From positions 101,503 to 165,502 of the forward strand of contig NZ_PNEC01000014.1 of the NCBI RefSeq assembly GCF_005886345.1: DNA of 64,000 nt, in the 5' to 3' direction. Shown piece after piece: positions 9,415-21,129 of this stretch (position 1 is the stretch's first letter; every line of letters begins with the position of its first letter). The position numbers and the translations under genes were made by a program. The notes under the pieces were generated by a model. That model had not been told where the DNA came from, did not search any database, and worked only from the letters and a program-made list of their open reading frames with translations. Origin of the DNA: Pseudoalteromonas phenolica (GTDB taxonomy: Bacteria; Pseudomonadota; Gammaproteobacteria; Enterobacterales; Alteromonadaceae).

Positions 9415-10202
9415 TGTCTATCGCGTTTATTGATGCTGGCGTAAACCTCACCAGTAATCAATTTGATAAAGATAGAGCAGAGGTTGTAGCTCGAGCAAAA
9501 GAAGCAGGTATAGAAAATATGCTTCTGATTGGTTGCTGCCTTAAAAGCAGCGAAATCAGCTTTCATCAAGCAGCTCAATTTGGCTTTGTCAGTACCGCAG
9601 GTATCCACCCCCATGATGCGAAAGATGCACCAGATGATTTTATAAGTCGCATTACTCAGTTGATCAAAAATAAAGAAGTGGTTGCTATCGGCGAGTGTGG
9701 CTTAGACTTCAATCGCGATTTTTCACCTAGGCCAAAACAGCAGCAAGTTTTGCAAGCACAGTTAGCATTAGCGAACCAGTTTGATATGCCTGTTTATCTC
9801 CATGAAAGAGACGCATTTGAAAGTATGCGTTTCCAACTTGAGAAAACATCGATTAATGGTGTTTTGCACTGCTTTACTGGTGAACAAGCAGCATTAGAAT
9901 ACTATCTTGATTACGGACTAATGATAGGCATCACAGGCTGGTTATGTGATGAGCGTCGTGGCGAGCAACTGCAAAAACTGCTGCCGCTTATTCCTGATGA
10001 TCGACTTTTACTTGAAACCGACGCGCCTTATTTATTACCGCGCAGCTTAAAACCGAAACCTAAGTCTCGTCGTAATGAACCCGCATTTTTACATGAGGTC
10101 GCCAAAGTAGCAGCTGAGCTAAGAGGTCAATCTGTTGAACATATCACAGAAATAACTCGACATAATTTCGAGCGCTTATTTATGTCCCCACAAGGTTGTT
10201 AA
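9414..10202 (+). CDS. tatD: TatD family metal-dependent DNase
   Basis: A 262-residue TIM-barrel hydrolase of the TatD family. The first-strand metal site is unusual: FIDAGVNLTS replaces the usual DxHxHL, as also found in E. coli TatD itself. GIHPHDA, AIGECGLDF, YLHERDA, LHCFTG and LLETDAPYL are the expected ligand motifs. TatD is a Mg-dependent 3'-5' exonuclease and is not required for Tat transport despite its place in the operon. The start overlaps the preceding stop (TAATG). Confidence 0.95.
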   Translation: MSIAFIDAGVNLTSNQFDKDRAEVVARAKEAGIENMLLIGCCLKSSEISFHQAAQFGFVSTAGIHPHDAKDAPDDFISRITQLIKNKEVVAIGECGLDFNRDFSPRPKQQQVLQAQLALANQFDMPVYLHERDAFESMRFQLEKTSINGVLHCFTGEQAALEYYLDYGLMIGITGWLCDERRGEQLQKLLPLIPDDRLLLETDAPYLLPRSLKPKPKSRRNEPAFLHEVAKVAAELRGQSVEHITEITRHNFERLFMSPQGC

Positions 10203-10203
10203 T

Positions 10204-12039
10204 ATGCGCTTCGTTCTTTTCTTATTGGTATTATTGTCTTCTAAATTAAGTTTAGCATTCTCCGTCAGCAGCGAGTTTACCTACCAAAAGCAGCTTCCTT
10301 TTTCATATACGCTTGATGACTCTAAAAGCCTAAATGATTTATTAAGAAAAGAGGTAGATTGGCGAGCTGAGCCTGACAGCACACTTAACCTTGGCCAAGC
10401 TGATAAGCCTTTATGGATAAAACTTACACTCAACAACCTGTCATTTAGTGATACAGATTTATTACTCAGCATTGATAATATCTTGTTAGACAAAGTCACT
10501 GCTTATATCACCACTCAAGATACCCCCATTGTTACACTGGCACTTGGTGATTCTTTGCCTTTAGTGAAAAGACCCATAAAGCACGAAGCTCAGCTTGTCC
10601 CAATCAAACTGCTGGCTACACAAAGTGCTGATATTTATCTTCAAATTGAGCACCATGGCGCAGTTAATGCTCCTCTGAGCCTTTGGCACCCTATTGAATA
10701 CATCAAATACAAGAGTAAATTTAATCTGATTTACGGTATCTTTGCAGGCTTTATTATTGCTTTAGCACTTATTCACTTGGTGTTATTTTCTTTTACTAAG
10801 AAAACCTACTTTTTATATGCCATCGGTTTTATTAGTATCATTTGGTTGTTGAATGTACATTTATATGGTTTCAGTTACCGTTACTTGTACGGTAACTGGC
10901 ATTGGTTACAGCAGTATGCACAACCTTTACTAGTGCTATTATCTAGCGTTGTTTTACTGCCTCTTATAAAACCATTTGTCCAAATAAATCGTGTTCGCTC
11001 AGCGTTTTCTGTACCCCCCAGTTATTTTTATACGGGCCTCATTACATTACTACTCACACTGAGCGTTTTACCTATTCACCTTTCAGTCGCAGCCAGCTAC
11101 ATATTGAGCTTCATACTATTGACCTCACTATTATTCTTGTTTGCTTATCAATGGCTGAAAAATAAATCTCGAACACCAAGCTTGGTTGCTATATTCAGCT
11201 TTATGTTACTTGCCCTAGGCCATCAAATCAGCTTTGAACTTAGCTTAATATCTGGCCCTCAACTAAATACACCAATTAGTTACTTTTGCTATTTCACCAT
11301 GAGTTTAATTTTAAGCTTTACCTTAGTTAAACAATTTATCCGCGAGCGAGATCAAGAAGTAGAAGCCCAGCAAGCCAAACTGGCTCAAAGCCAAGCACAA
11401 GATGCTTTACTCAATGAAAAGTTGAAACTGCAAGAGCAAACACAAGCTGATCTTGAAGCTTTGGTTGATGAACGCACCTTCGAATTACAAGTCACATTGC
11501 GTGAGCTAGAAGACAAAAACCGTGAGCTCGAACAAATGAATATTGAAGATCCGCTCACTAAAATTAAGAATCGACGCTACTTTGACAAACGCTTACAAAT
11601 GGAAGTGCGTCGCTCGAGGCGTGAACAAAGCACACTGAGCTTAGTGATGTTAGACATAGATCATTTCAAAAATATCAATGACACTTACGGACATTTGAGT
11701 GGTGATAAAGCCATTTGTGCCGTAGCCGATATTATAAATTCTCACTTGCAACGTCCATCAGATGAAGTTTTCCGTTATGGCGGTGAAGAATTTGTGATGT
11801 TATTACCAAACACAGAGCTTGCAGGTGCGCAACTTATTGCGGAACAGATCCGCAGCACTGTTGAAGCTTTTCAGCTGAAACTAGATAAAGCCATCATCAA
11901 CCTGACACTCAGTGCTGGCGTATATAGCAGCGTTGCTATTGATCCGAAGTCACCTCATATTTATACCGACCTTGCCGATAAAGCACTTTATGAAGCCAAG
12001 CAGCTGGGTCGTAACCAAGTTAGAATCTATCAGCCTTAG
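10204..12039 (+). CDS. Membrane diguanylate cyclase (7TMR-DISMED2, 7TM, coiled coil, GGDEF)
   Basis: A 611-residue sensor enzyme. In order: signal peptide (1-18), an extracytoplasmic 7TMR-DISMED2-like beta domain (about 25-165, with PLWIKLTLNN), seven membrane helices (about 170-375), a coiled coil (385-445), and a GGDEF domain from DPLTKIKNRRYF. The active site reads RYGGEEF, so c-di-GMP synthesis is expected. No RxxD inhibitory site could be seen at the usual place five residues before GGEEF. Starts one base after tatD stops and ends nine bases before hemB, so probably co-transcribed. Confidence 0.92.
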   Translation: MRFVLFLLVLLSSKLSLAFSVSSEFTYQKQLPFSYTLDDSKSLNDLLRKEVDWRAEPDSTLNLGQADKPLWIKLTLNNLSFSDTDLLLSIDNILLDKVTAYITTQDTPIVTLALGDSLPLVKRPIKHEAQLVPIKLLATQSADIYLQIEHHGAVNAPLSLWHPIEYIKYKSKFNLIYGIFAGFIIALALIHLVLFSFTKKTYFLYAIGFISIIWLLNVHLYGFSYRYLYGNWHWLQQYAQPLLVLLSSVVLLPLIKPFVQINRVRSAFSVPPSYFYTGLITLLLTLSVLPIHLSVAASYILSFILLTSLLFLFAYQWLKNKSRTPSLVAIFSFMLLALGHQISFELSLISGPQLNTPISYFCYFTMSLILSFTLVKQFIRERDQEVEAQQAKLAQSQAQDALLNEKLKLQEQTQADLEALVDERTFELQVTLRELEDKNRELEQMNIEDPLTKIKNRRYFDKRLQMEVRRSRREQSTLSLVMLDIDHFKNINDTYGHLSGDKAICAVADIINSHLQRPSDEVFRYGGEEFVMLLPNTELAGAQLIAEQIRSTVEAFQLKLDKAIINLTLSAGVYSSVAIDPKSPHIYTDLADKALYEAKQLGRNQVRIYQP

Positions 12040-13059
<1,020 letters not shown>

Positions 13060-13074
13060 ACACTTATCGTATAG

Positions 13075-13102
13075 AGAGTGAGCTAGAGTTCTCACTCTTT
13101 TC
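13075..13102 (+). terminator. Intrinsic terminator after hemB
   Basis: AGAGTGAG and CTCACTCT form a perfect eight-base-pair stem around an eight-base loop, followed by a short T tract. Confidence 0.8.
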
Positions 13103-13198
13103 ATAGTTTTTGATTAACATTTTTTCATTTTTCTGTAACATACCCCGTGTACGCTAATGTCCCTTTTTAGCGGATAATCAAAATTACACGGGAACAAA

Positions 13199-15922
13199 AT
13201 GATTAACACAAGCTTAAAACCTCTTGCTCTGTTAGTTGCGGCGGCAACTGCACCAGCGCAAGCTCAACTTATTATTTCTGAATACGTCGAAGGCAGCTCA
13301 AACAACAAAGCTGTAGAGCTATACAACACCTCTGGTGCTGAACTCTCTCTTGATGGCTATACTATCTCTCTATACTCAAATGGTAATGGTGACCTAGCTG
13401 CGCCTACCAAAACATTAGATTTAACCGGTACACTAGCTGCAAATGCGACTTACGTGATTGTTAATGCTGGCTCAGTTGATGACTTAAAAGCAAAAGCGGA
13501 CATCGACTCAACCATTACTTACTTCAACGGTGATGATGCATTAGTGCTTACTAAAGATGGTGCGATTGTAGATAGTTTTGGCCAGCTTGGTGTTGACCCA
13601 GGTTCAGCATGGGATGAAGGTGGTGTAACAACAGCAAATAAAACACTTCGTCGTAAAACAAGCATCACTTCAGGCCGTACTGATGCAACTTCTGCATTTA
13701 ACCCAAGTGAACAATGGGAACAATTTGATCAAAACGACTTCTCAGGTCTAGGTTCGCATGGCGCAACTGATGGCGGTGATGGCGATATACCACCACCAGA
13801 AGAGCCTTTAGTATGTAACGACCCAAGCACAGCGATTAATGCTATTCAAGGCAATGGTGCAGAGAGCCCACTAAAAGACCAAGTCGTAATTATCGAAGCG
13901 GTTGTAACCGCTGATCTACAAGCTGACGATCAATTAAAAGGCTTCTTTGTTCAATCTTTAGATAAAGATATGGATGAGGATGCAATGACTTCTGAAGGTG
14001 TATTTGTTTATTACACTGATTCAGATGTAAACGTTGGTGATATTGTTCGCCTTGAAGGTACAGTTCAAGAGTTCTATAGCGCAACTCAAATCGGAAATGT
14101 CACTCGTGCTGAAAACTGTGGTACAGCAGATATCACAGCAGATCAGTTAACTCTGCCAGTTGCTGCAATCGACGACCTTGAAGCATTCGAAGGTATGTTA
14201 GTTAGCATTGACCAAGAACTTTTCGTTAATAACACTTACGGTTTAGGTCGTTATGGTGAAGTTGCACTGGGTACTGAGCGCCTTTACCAAGGTACACAAG
14301 TTGCTCGCCCAGGTGATGATGCAAATGCACTTGAAGCGCAAAACAAACTAAAAGAGATTCTAGTTGATGATGGTTCAACTCAGCAAAACCTTGACCCTAA
14401 ATACCCGCAAGGTGGCCTGAGCGCATACAACAGCCTTCGTTTGGGCGACACTGTGAATAACATCACAGGTGTGATGGGTTATAGCTTCAGTAAATATCGT
14501 ATTCACCCAACGATGACACCTGAGTTTGTAAAAACGAATGAGCGAACAGAGGCTCCTGAACTAAAAGGCGAAGGCGACTTACGCATTGCGAGCTTCAACG
14601 TACTAAATTACTTCAACGGTGACGGACAAGGTGGTGGCTTCCCTACACCTCGTGGTGCAGATAACGAAGAAGAATTGGTTCGCCAACAGGCTAAACTTGT
14701 TTCTGCAATCACCGCATTAGATGCAGATGTTATCGGTCTAATGGAAATGGAAAATGACGGCTTTGGTGAGTTCAGTGCCATCAGCGACCTAGTTGCAGCA
14801 ATTAATGAAGAAGCGGACAGCGAGTATGCGTTCGTAAACTTCAATACGGATAAAATCGGTACTGACGACATTACAACGGCTATTATCTACCGCAAAGATG
14901 TGGTTGAAGAAGCAGGTGAAGCAAGCTTCACCACTGAAGCACCATTTGACTATAGTAACCGTCCACCAATTGCACAAAGCTTTAGAAAATTAGACAACCA
15001 TGAACAATTTACTGTAGCTGTAGCGCACCTAAAATCTAAAGGCGGCTGTCGTAGTGCCGAAGGTAATAATGCAGACCAAGGCGACGGTCAAGGCTGTTGG
15101 AATGAGATCCGAACTGAAGGTGCAAACAAGTTTGCTGATTGGTTAATGTCTTACCCTACAGGTAACGAAGACGCTGACATCATCCTCGTTGGTGACATGA
15201 ATGCTTACGCAATGGAAGATCCTATCACGGCATTTGCTGACAAAGGGCTTGCCAATGTTATGAACCATGTTGAAGGCGATAACTTCGGGTATTCTTATAC
15301 TTTCTCAGGTCGTTTGGGTAGCCTAGATCACGCTGTTGCATCTGCAAGCTTGCTAGAAAAAGTAACAGATGCAACTGATTGGCATATTAACGCTGATGAG
15401 CCTGTAGTATTTGACTACAACACTGAATACAAATCTGAAACACAAGTAGCAAATTACTATGCAGAGCACGCATACCGCTCTTCAGATCATGACCCAGTAA
15501 TTGTTGAGATTATGACTGTTGCAGGTCAACCTCCTGTTGATCCTCGCCCAATGATTGAAGCTGGACAAATCTTCCAAGTACGTGAGAATTCTCAAATCAA
15601 TTTAGCGATTGGCAAATTAGCATTCACCGATGCTGACTCTGAAATCTCTCCAGTAAAACGCTTTATCGTATCTGGCACTGATCTTATTAACATTAATGAG
15701 CAGGGTTTAATCACTGTTGCTGGTAACTTCGATTATGAATACGAGAATCGCATTCGTTTCATGGTTCAAGCTGAAGATACTGCTGGTAACCTATCTGATA
15801 TGGTGGAAGTACAAATTGAAGTACTAAATGTAGAAGATACAGATGATGAGCAAAGCGGTAGTCTTGCGTGGTTAAGCTTATTAGCTGCACCTCTAGCGCT
15901 TCTTCGCCGTCGTCGTAAGTAA
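13199..15922 (+). CDS. ExeM/NucH family extracellular endonuclease with GlyGly-CTERM tail
   Basis: A 907-residue secreted nuclease. In order: signal peptide (ending about AQAQ), lamin-tail domain (about 25-165, LIISEYVEGSSNNKAVELYN), OB-fold region (about 220-300), endonuclease/exonuclease/phosphatase domain (about 460-770; FNVLNYF, LMEMENDG, VAHLKSKGG, LVGDMNAY, SLDHAVAS, SSDHDPV), a cadherin-like domain (about 785-880), and the tail SGSLAWLSLLAAPLALLRRRRK-type GlyGly-CTERM signal. The tail implies rhombosortase processing and type II secretion. Probably degrades extracellular or biofilm DNA for phosphate and nucleosides. Monocistronic. Confidence 0.94.
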   Translation: MINTSLKPLALLVAAATAPAQAQLIISEYVEGSSNNKAVELYNTSGAELSLDGYTISLYSNGNGDLAAPTKTLDLTGTLAANATYVIVNAGSVDDLKAKADIDSTITYFNGDDALVLTKDGAIVDSFGQLGVDPGSAWDEGGVTTANKTLRRKTSITSGRTDATSAFNPSEQWEQFDQNDFSGLGSHGATDGGDGDIPPPEEPLVCNDPSTAINAIQGNGAESPLKDQVVIIEAVVTADLQADDQLKGFFVQSLDKDMDEDAMTSEGVFVYYTDSDVNVGDIVRLEGTVQEFYSATQIGNVTRAENCGTADITADQLTLPVAAIDDLEAFEGMLVSIDQELFVNNTYGLGRYGEVALGTERLYQGTQVARPGDDANALEAQNKLKEILVDDGSTQQNLDPKYPQGGLSAYNSLRLGDTVNNITGVMGYSFSKYRIHPTMTPEFVKTNERTEAPELKGEGDLRIASFNVLNYFNGDGQGGGFPTPRGADNEEELVRQQAKLVSAITALDADVIGLMEMENDGFGEFSAISDLVAAINEEADSEYAFVNFNTDKIGTDDITTAIIYRKDVVEEAGEASFTTEAPFDYSNRPPIAQSFRKLDNHEQFTVAVAHLKSKGGCRSAEGNNADQGDGQGCWNEIRTEGANKFADWLMSYPTGNEDADIILVGDMNAYAMEDPITAFADKGLANVMNHVEGDNFGYSYTFSGRLGSLDHAVASASLLEKVTDATDWHINADEPVVFDYNTEYKSETQVANYYAEHAYRSSDHDPVIVEIMTVAGQPPVDPRPMIEAGQIFQVRENSQINLAIGKLAFTDADSEISPVKRFIVSGTDLININEQGLITVAGNFDYEYENRIRFMVQAEDTAGNLSDMVEVQIEVLNVEDTDDEQSGSLAWLSLLAAPLALLRRRRK

Positions 15923-15940
15923 TTACGATATTAGCGACCA

Positions 15941-15966
15941 AAAAATGCGCCGTAAGGCGCATTTTT
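15941..15966. terminator. Bidirectional terminator between exeM-like gene and convergent gene
   Basis: AAAAATGCGCC, GTAA, GGCGCATTTTT: a perfect stem with T tracts for both strands, sitting between two convergent stop codons. Confidence 0.9.
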
Positions 15967-15973
15967 ATACATA

Positions 15974-16366
15974 TCAAAGAGATAATAAACGTTCTGACTT
16001 CGCAAACTCATCATCTCTCAGTTGCCAACAATAAAATCTCTTTACCTTATCGCCTGTTATTGAAACTTGTAGCACACTTCCAAAAATCCCAGGCTTTTTA
16101 GTGACTGCTTGAATAGACTCTTGATGAATATATTTTGTTTGAAATATCAAACCATAGCTTATCCCTGCTTTATCGATATGCACAAATAACTTATTGCTTT
16201 GCTCCAGATAGAGGACTAATCCAGTCAAAAATAAACAAGCAAAACCTAAAAACCTTAAAGGTTGTAATAATGCTAACTCGAAATTAGATAAAAAAAGGAA
16301 GAATAGACTAGCCAAACAGCTAATAAAAAGAACAAGCTTATTAAAACTTAAATCTACGGTATGCAA
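15974..16366 (-). CDS. Small membrane protein of unknown function
   Basis: 130 residues with two membrane helices near the N-terminus (about 10-28 and 35-53) and a basic cytosolic tail with a beta-rich pattern (ISYGLIFQTKYIHQESIQAV, then LQVSITGDKVKRFYCWQL). The arrangement resembles small bacterial PH-like proteins, where two helices precede a PH-type fold, but I cannot confirm it. Convergent with the nuclease gene; no partner genes. Confidence 0.65.
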   Translation of the reverse strand: MHTVDLSFNKLVLFISCLASLFFLFLSNFELALLQPLRFLGFACLFLTGLVLYLEQSNKLFVHIDKAGISYGLIFQTKYIHQESIQAVTKKPGIFGSVLQVSITGDKVKRFYCWQLRDDEFAKSERLLSL

Positions 16367-16496
16367 AACACGACTCCATTATACGTATTATAAAACAAAC
16401 TGATATCAGTGACATCATTTCGGCAGCATAGTACTTACAGATTGTACCTTTTTCAATATATCTTTATACGATATTAGGATGAGTTATTACAGGCAT

Positions 16497-16527
16497 AAAA
16501 AAACCGCTTGTAAAACAAGCGGTTTTT
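16497..16527 (-). terminator. Intrinsic terminator after EF-G2
   Basis: A perfect ACCGCTTG / CAAGCGGT stem flanked by A and T runs, about 20 bases past the fusA2 stop on the minus strand. Confidence 0.9.
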
Positions 16528-16549
16528 AAAATCAGATAAAAAGGGCTAA

Positions 16550-18637
16550 TTACTTAGCTGCTTTTTTCTCTTTCTCAGCTGCGATTACAGTGTCAGCAAC
16601 GTTTTGCGGACATGGTGCATAATGAGAGAATTCCATTGAGAACTGACCACGACCAGACGTGATAGTACGTAGGTGACCAATGTATCCGAACATTTCAGAT
16701 AGAGGTACTTCACCCTTGATACGAACGCCCATTGCGCCAGCTTCTTGGTCTTTGATCATACCACGACGACGGTTAAGGTCACCGATTACGTCACCCACGT
16801 TGTCTTCCGGTGTGAATACGTCAACTTTCATGATTGGCTCAAGAAGTTGTGCACCCGCTTTAGGGATAGACTGACGGAATGCGCCTTTAGCTGCAATTTC
16901 GAACGCGATTGCTGATGAGTCAACTGCGTGGAAAGCACCGTCGAATAGTTCAACTTCAACGTCTAATACAGGGAAGCCAGCTAGAACACCTTCTTCCATC
17001 ATTGAAGCAAAGCCTTTTTCAACTGCAGGCCAGAATTCTTTAGGAACGTTACCACCAACAACTGAAGAAGAGAACGTGAAGCCTGAACCAACTTCGCCTG
17101 GCTTGATGCGGTAATCGATCTTACCGAACTGACCAGAACCACCTGATTGCTTCTTGTGCGTGTAGCTATCTTCAACTTCTTGCGTGATAGTTTCACGGTA
17201 AGCAACCTGAGGCTGACCAACAACTAGCTCAACGCCGTAAGTACGCTTAAGGATGTCTACCTTGATGTCTAGGTGTAATTCACCCATACCTTTAAGGATA
17301 GTTTCACCTGAATCTTCGTCAGTCTCAACCTGGAATGAAGGATCTTCTGCAACCATCTTACCGATCGCGATACCCATCTTCTCGTTACCACCTTTATCTT
17401 TAGGTGCAACAGCGATAGAGATTACCGGATCAGGGAAGATCATCGCTTCAAGTGTACATTCGTGCTTAGGATCACAAAGAGTGTGACCAGTTTGAACGTT
17501 CTTCATACCAACAACCGCGATGATGTCACCCGCTTGTGCTTCAGTCAGTTCGTTACGCTCGTCTGCTTGCATCTCAACCATACGGCCGATACGCTCTGTT
17601 TTACCCGTTGCAGAGTTAAGTACTGTGTCACCTTTCTTCATGCGACCAGAGTAGATACGGATGAACGTAAGTGCACCGAAACGGTCGTCCATGATTTTGA
17701 ACGCAAGCGCTTTAAGTGGCTCATCTGCAGAAACAGTTGCTACTTCACCAGTAGGCTCACCTGTGTCTTTGTCAGTTAGAGGCTGTGGATCAACTTCAGT
17801 TGGAGACGGTAGGTAGTCAACAACTGCGTCTAGAACTAGCTGCATACCTTTGTTCTTGAATGCAGAACCACAGAAAGTTGGGAAGAAAGCAAGGTCACGT
17901 GTACCTTTACGGATACAAGCTTTGATTTGCTCTAGAGAAGGCTCTTCACCTTCCATGTACGCTTCCATTAGGTCGTCGTCTTGCTCAACCGCAGACTCAA
18001 CTAGCATCTCATGATATTCTTCAACTTTGTCTACCATATCAGCTGGAACGTCAGTGATTTCGTAGTTTTCAGGAAGGCCTGTCTCGTCCCAGATGTATGC
18101 TTTTTTCTCTAGTACGTCTACAACACCAGTGAACTGGTCTTCGATACCGATTGGAAGAGTCATAACTAGTGGGTTAGCACCAAGTACTTTCTCAACCTGA
18201 CCAACTACGCGGTAGAAGTCAGCACCCATACGGTCTAGTTTGTTTACGAAGATACAACGTGCAACTTCTGATTCGTTCGCATAACGCCAGTTAGTTTCTG
18301 ACTGTGGCTCAACACCACCAGAACCACAGAATACACCGATACCGCCATCAAGTACTTTAAGTGAACGGTATACTTCAACTGTGAAGTCAACGTGTCCAGG
18401 AGTATCGATAACGTTTAAACGGTGGCCTTTCCACTCACAAGTTACAGCTGCTGATTGGATTGTAATACCACGCTCAGCTTCCTGTTCCATGAAGTCAGTA
18501 GTTGACTCACCGTCGTGAACCTCACCAGTTTTGTGAATTTTACCAGTAAGCTTTAGGATACGCTCAGTGGTGGTAGTTTTACCCGCATCAACGTGCGCGA
18601 AAATACCAATGTTTCTGTATTTCGATAAATCTGCCAT
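16550..18637 (-). CDS. fusA2: Elongation factor G, second copy (EF-G2)
   Basis: A 695-residue translational GTPase. G1 is AHVDAGKT at 14-21; RGIT (switch I), DTPGH and NKLD follow, then domains II-V including YRETI. Residues after G1 ([21 protein letters not shown]) and the isolated position without rpsL, rpsG or tuf mark it as the second EF-G found in Vibrio, Shewanella and Pseudoalteromonas rather than the str-operon copy. EF-G2 in some species supports translocation or ribosome recycling; which role applies here cannot be told. The Lys-rich end EKEKKAAK is intact. Confidence 0.93.
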   Translation of the reverse strand: MADLSKYRNIGIFAHVDAGKTTTTERILKLTGKIHKTGEVHDGESTTDFMEQEAERGITIQSAAVTCEWKGHRLNVIDTPGHVDFTVEVYRSLKVLDGGIGVFCGSGGVEPQSETNWRYANESEVARCIFVNKLDRMGADFYRVVGQVEKVLGANPLVMTLPIGIEDQFTGVVDVLEKKAYIWDETGLPENYEITDVPADMVDKVEEYHEMLVESAVEQDDDLMEAYMEGEEPSLEQIKACIRKGTRDLAFFPTFCGSAFKNKGMQLVLDAVVDYLPSPTEVDPQPLTDKDTGEPTGEVATVSADEPLKALAFKIMDDRFGALTFIRIYSGRMKKGDTVLNSATGKTERIGRMVEMQADERNELTEAQAGDIIAVVGMKNVQTGHTLCDPKHECTLEAMIFPDPVISIAVAPKDKGGNEKMGIAIGKMVAEDPSFQVETDEDSGETILKGMGELHLDIKVDILKRTYGVELVVGQPQVAYRETITQEVEDSYTHKKQSGGSGQFGKIDYRIKPGEVGSGFTFSSSVVGGNVPKEFWPAVEKGFASMMEEGVLAGFPVLDVEVELFDGAFHAVDSSAIAFEIAAKGAFRQSIPKAGAQLLEPIMKVDVFTPEDNVGDVIGDLNRRRGMIKDQEAGAMGVRIKGEVPLSEMFGYIGHLRTITSGRGQFSMEFSHYAPCPQNVADTVIAAEKEKKAAK

Positions 18638-18754
18638 TGTTTTACTCTATTTAAAGTAGAAAATTATTCGGCGGGAGTATATCACCTCTTTCGGTGAACA
18701 TCATCCTAGATATCGTCTAAAATGCAGACAATTTGCTAAAAAGTGATTTTTCTT

Positions 18755-18798
18755 GAAAAGAAATACGCCTCACTCGATACATTTAAATCGAATGAGGC
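18755..18798 (-). terminator. Probable terminator of the AIM24-like gene
   Basis: GCCTCACTCGAT and ATCGAATGAGGC pair over twelve positions with one mismatch around an eight-base loop (18767-18798). The following T tract on the minus strand is interrupted, so this is less certain than others. Confidence 0.55.
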
Positions 18799-18830
18799 CG
18801 AAAAGCGCTTAAATAAAAGGGTTTCTGAGG

Positions 18831-19619
18831 TTAATCGCCATCAATTATGTCGCCAATTGAACCAAGTACTGAGCCCTCACCTTGACGGCTGCCTCCTTGA
18901 CTTGGTGCATGTTGGATCACTCTGTCGGCCAACCTTGAGAAAGGTAAACTCTGGATCCACACGGTGCCCGTGCCCGATAAAGTAGCTAAAAATAGCCCCT
19001 CACCACCAAAGAACATACTTTTTAGACCACTGACGCGCTCAATATCAAACTCAATGCCTTCACTAAAACCGACCACACAACCTGTATCTAATTTCAATGT
19101 GTCATTATTAAGTTGCTTTTTGATGACCGTACCGCCTGCATGCGCGAATGCCATGCCATCACCTTGCAAGTGCTCGAGAATGAAGCCTTCGCCACCAAAA
19201 AAGCCTGCGCCAAGTTTACGTTGAAATGCAATGTCAACTTTGGTGCCTAGAGCCGCACACAAAAAGGAGTCTTTTTGAAGATAAACAGAACCGCCAAGCT
19301 CAGCCATATCCAGAGGTATGATGGAACCTGGGAAAGGCGCGGCAAATGCGACACGCTTTTTGCCATGCCCACTGTTCGTAAAGTGCGTCATAAATAGCGA
19401 CTCACCACTGATCATCCGCTTACCAGCACTGAATAGCTTACTCATAAAACCCTGTTCAGGCTCTGAACCATCACCCATTTTGGCTTCAAACTCAATGCCG
19501 CTTTCCATATAGTTCATTGCGCCAGCTTCAGCGATAACGGTTTCTCGTGGGTCTAATTCGACTTCAACCATCTGCATAGACTCGCCGATTATTTCATAAT
19601 CAATTTCATGACATCGCAT
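18831..19619 (-). CDS. TIGR00266/AIM24 family protein
   Basis: 262 residues of the TIGR00266/AIM24 beta-helix-like family. Recognisable features are the N-terminal [22 protein letters not shown] and the glycine-rich repeats [19 protein letters not shown] and [18 protein letters not shown]. No signal peptide or membrane segment. Members are widespread in bacteria and include mitochondrial AIM24, but no biochemical role is established. It sits alone between EF-G2 and the GntP permease. Confidence 0.88.
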   Translation of the reverse strand: MRCHEIDYEIIGESMQMVEVELDPRETVIAEAGAMNYMESGIEFEAKMGDGSEPEQGFMSKLFSAGKRMISGESLFMTHFTNSGHGKKRVAFAAPFPGSIIPLDMAELGGSVYLQKDSFLCAALGTKVDIAFQRKLGAGFFGGEGFILEHLQGDGMAFAHAGGTVIKKQLNNDTLKLDTGCVVGFSEGIEFDIERVSGLKSMFFGGEGLFLATLSGTGTVWIQSLPFSRLADRVIQHAPSQGGSRQGEGSVLGSIGDIIDGD

Positions 19620-19707
19620 TGTGTAATCCTTCTAGATTGAACATGATTGTGGCTGTTATCTTGCGCTTAAAAACGCCACTTTTAACAGCCTTAAATTGTA
19701 AGCAAAG

Positions 19708-21009
19708 TTAAAAAACAATAAATAACCCTAAGATCAAAGCCAAACCAATTAACGGCACGACCACAGTGAGCATCGCTAGAGGCCAATAAGCGTCTTGGTG
19801 TTTTTCGCCACAAATCGCACGTATGGTTGTCACCACATAGCCATTGTGTGGCAAGGTATCTATGGCACCTGAGCTTATTGCTACTACACGGTGCAATTCA
19901 TCAGCCTCAACACCCAAGTCCATATAATGTGGCGCCACCAAAGGTAAAGCTATGGCCTGTCCACCAGATGCAGAGCCAGTTAAGCCCGCAATCACACTCA
20001 CCGCTATCGCAGCACCAATTAGTTCATGCCCGGGGATCTGCGTCATCATAACGACTGCATCTTGAAATGCTGGGGTCAGCTTAGCCACTGCGCCAAAGCC
20101 AACAACAGCTGCCGTATTACCTATTGCAACTAAAGCGCCTGTTGTTGCTTGATTCACCGCAGCTTCAATATTAATAAAGTATTTAAAGTTAATAATAAAT
20201 AGACTGATCACCCCACCGAGTAAAGCCACAATTAAGGCATTTTGCTGCAGTGCTTCATGTAAGGTAAAAGACAGCGCCAGCACGACCAACAAAGGGATCA
20301 CACCCGTAATAGGATTTGGCAGCTTGTTGCGTGTTGCCTCAGGGTCATTATCTCGCGCTTCAAACTGTTCACCTTTTGCTACGGCACGTTTAATCATATA
20401 TTGCAGTAATACATATCCGAGTCCCGCCATGAATATGGCAATGATCAAACTCTCTTGCCATGCAGCATAAGGTGAAGTGCCTAGGTATTTTATCGGGATC
20501 CAGTTTTGAATTTCAGGGGAGCCTGCCGATGTCATGGTAAAAGTGACAGAGCCGAACGCCAATGCCGCAGGAATAAATCGACGAGGCAAGTTCGCATCTT
20601 TAAATAGACTGAGTGCCATGGGGTAAACCGAAAATGCCACGATGAAAACACTTACACCACCATACGTGAGCAAGGCACAAGCAAGCACTACAGCCAACAC
20701 CGCATACTTCATACCCAGTTTATTCACGATATAGCGAGCAACAGCATCTGCCGCCCCACTGTCTTCCATCAACTTGCCAAACAGTGACCCCAATAAGAAC
20801 ATTAAAAACCAAGCTTGCACAAAACCAGCAAAACCACTCATGTAGCCCGATACAAAACTTGCCTGATCACTTATTTGGAATAAAGGTATGCCACTCGATA
20901 ACGCGACAACCACAGCGCACAAAGGGGCTGAAATAAATAAGTTAACGCCCCTGAGCGTCAATACGATTAATGTAACTAACGCAAATGCGAGACCGATTGA
21001 ACTCAACAT
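19708..21009 (-). CDS. GntP family permease
   Basis: A 433-residue membrane transporter with about 12 hydrophobic segments. GntP-family traits are the N-terminal LTLRGVNLFISAP region, the GSLFGKLMEDSGAADAVARYI segment, and the later GLTGSASGGQAIALPLVAP and GAIDTLPHNGYVVT segments. Family substrates are small sugar acids or hydroxy acids (gluconate, hydroxybutyrate), but specificity cannot be read here. It lies 120 bases downstream of a LytS/LytT pair on the same strand, so the pair may control it. No catabolic enzyme is nearby. Confidence 0.85.
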   Translation of the reverse strand: MLSSIGLAFALVTLIVLTLRGVNLFISAPLCAVVVALSSGIPLFQISDQASFVSGYMSGFAGFVQAWFLMFLLGSLFGKLMEDSGAADAVARYIVNKLGMKYAVLAVVLACALLTYGGVSVFIVAFSVYPMALSLFKDANLPRRFIPAALAFGSVTFTMTSAGSPEIQNWIPIKYLGTSPYAAWQESLIIAIFMAGLGYVLLQYMIKRAVAKGEQFEARDNDPEATRNKLPNPITGVIPLLVVLALSFTLHEALQQNALIVALLGGVISLFIINFKYFINIEAAVNQATTGALVAIGNTAAVVGFGAVAKLTPAFQDAVVMMTQIPGHELIGAAIAVSVIAGLTGSASGGQAIALPLVAPHYMDLGVEADELHRVVAISSGAIDTLPHNGYVVTTIRAICGEKHQDAYWPLAMLTVVVPLIGLALILGLFIVF

Positions 21010-21129
21010 AATGTCACCTGTTTGTTTTTATTTTTGTTTTAAACCAACCCTCTAATTAAACGCTCTATTTTGAAGATTGGTATTACAGATAACTACACGT
21101 TAGGAGATTTAGATGAAAAAGTACACAGT

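Noticed and set aside
16680..17779. Plus-strand open frames antisense to EF-G2
   Set aside because: These are codon-bias shadows of a highly conserved gene on the other strand.
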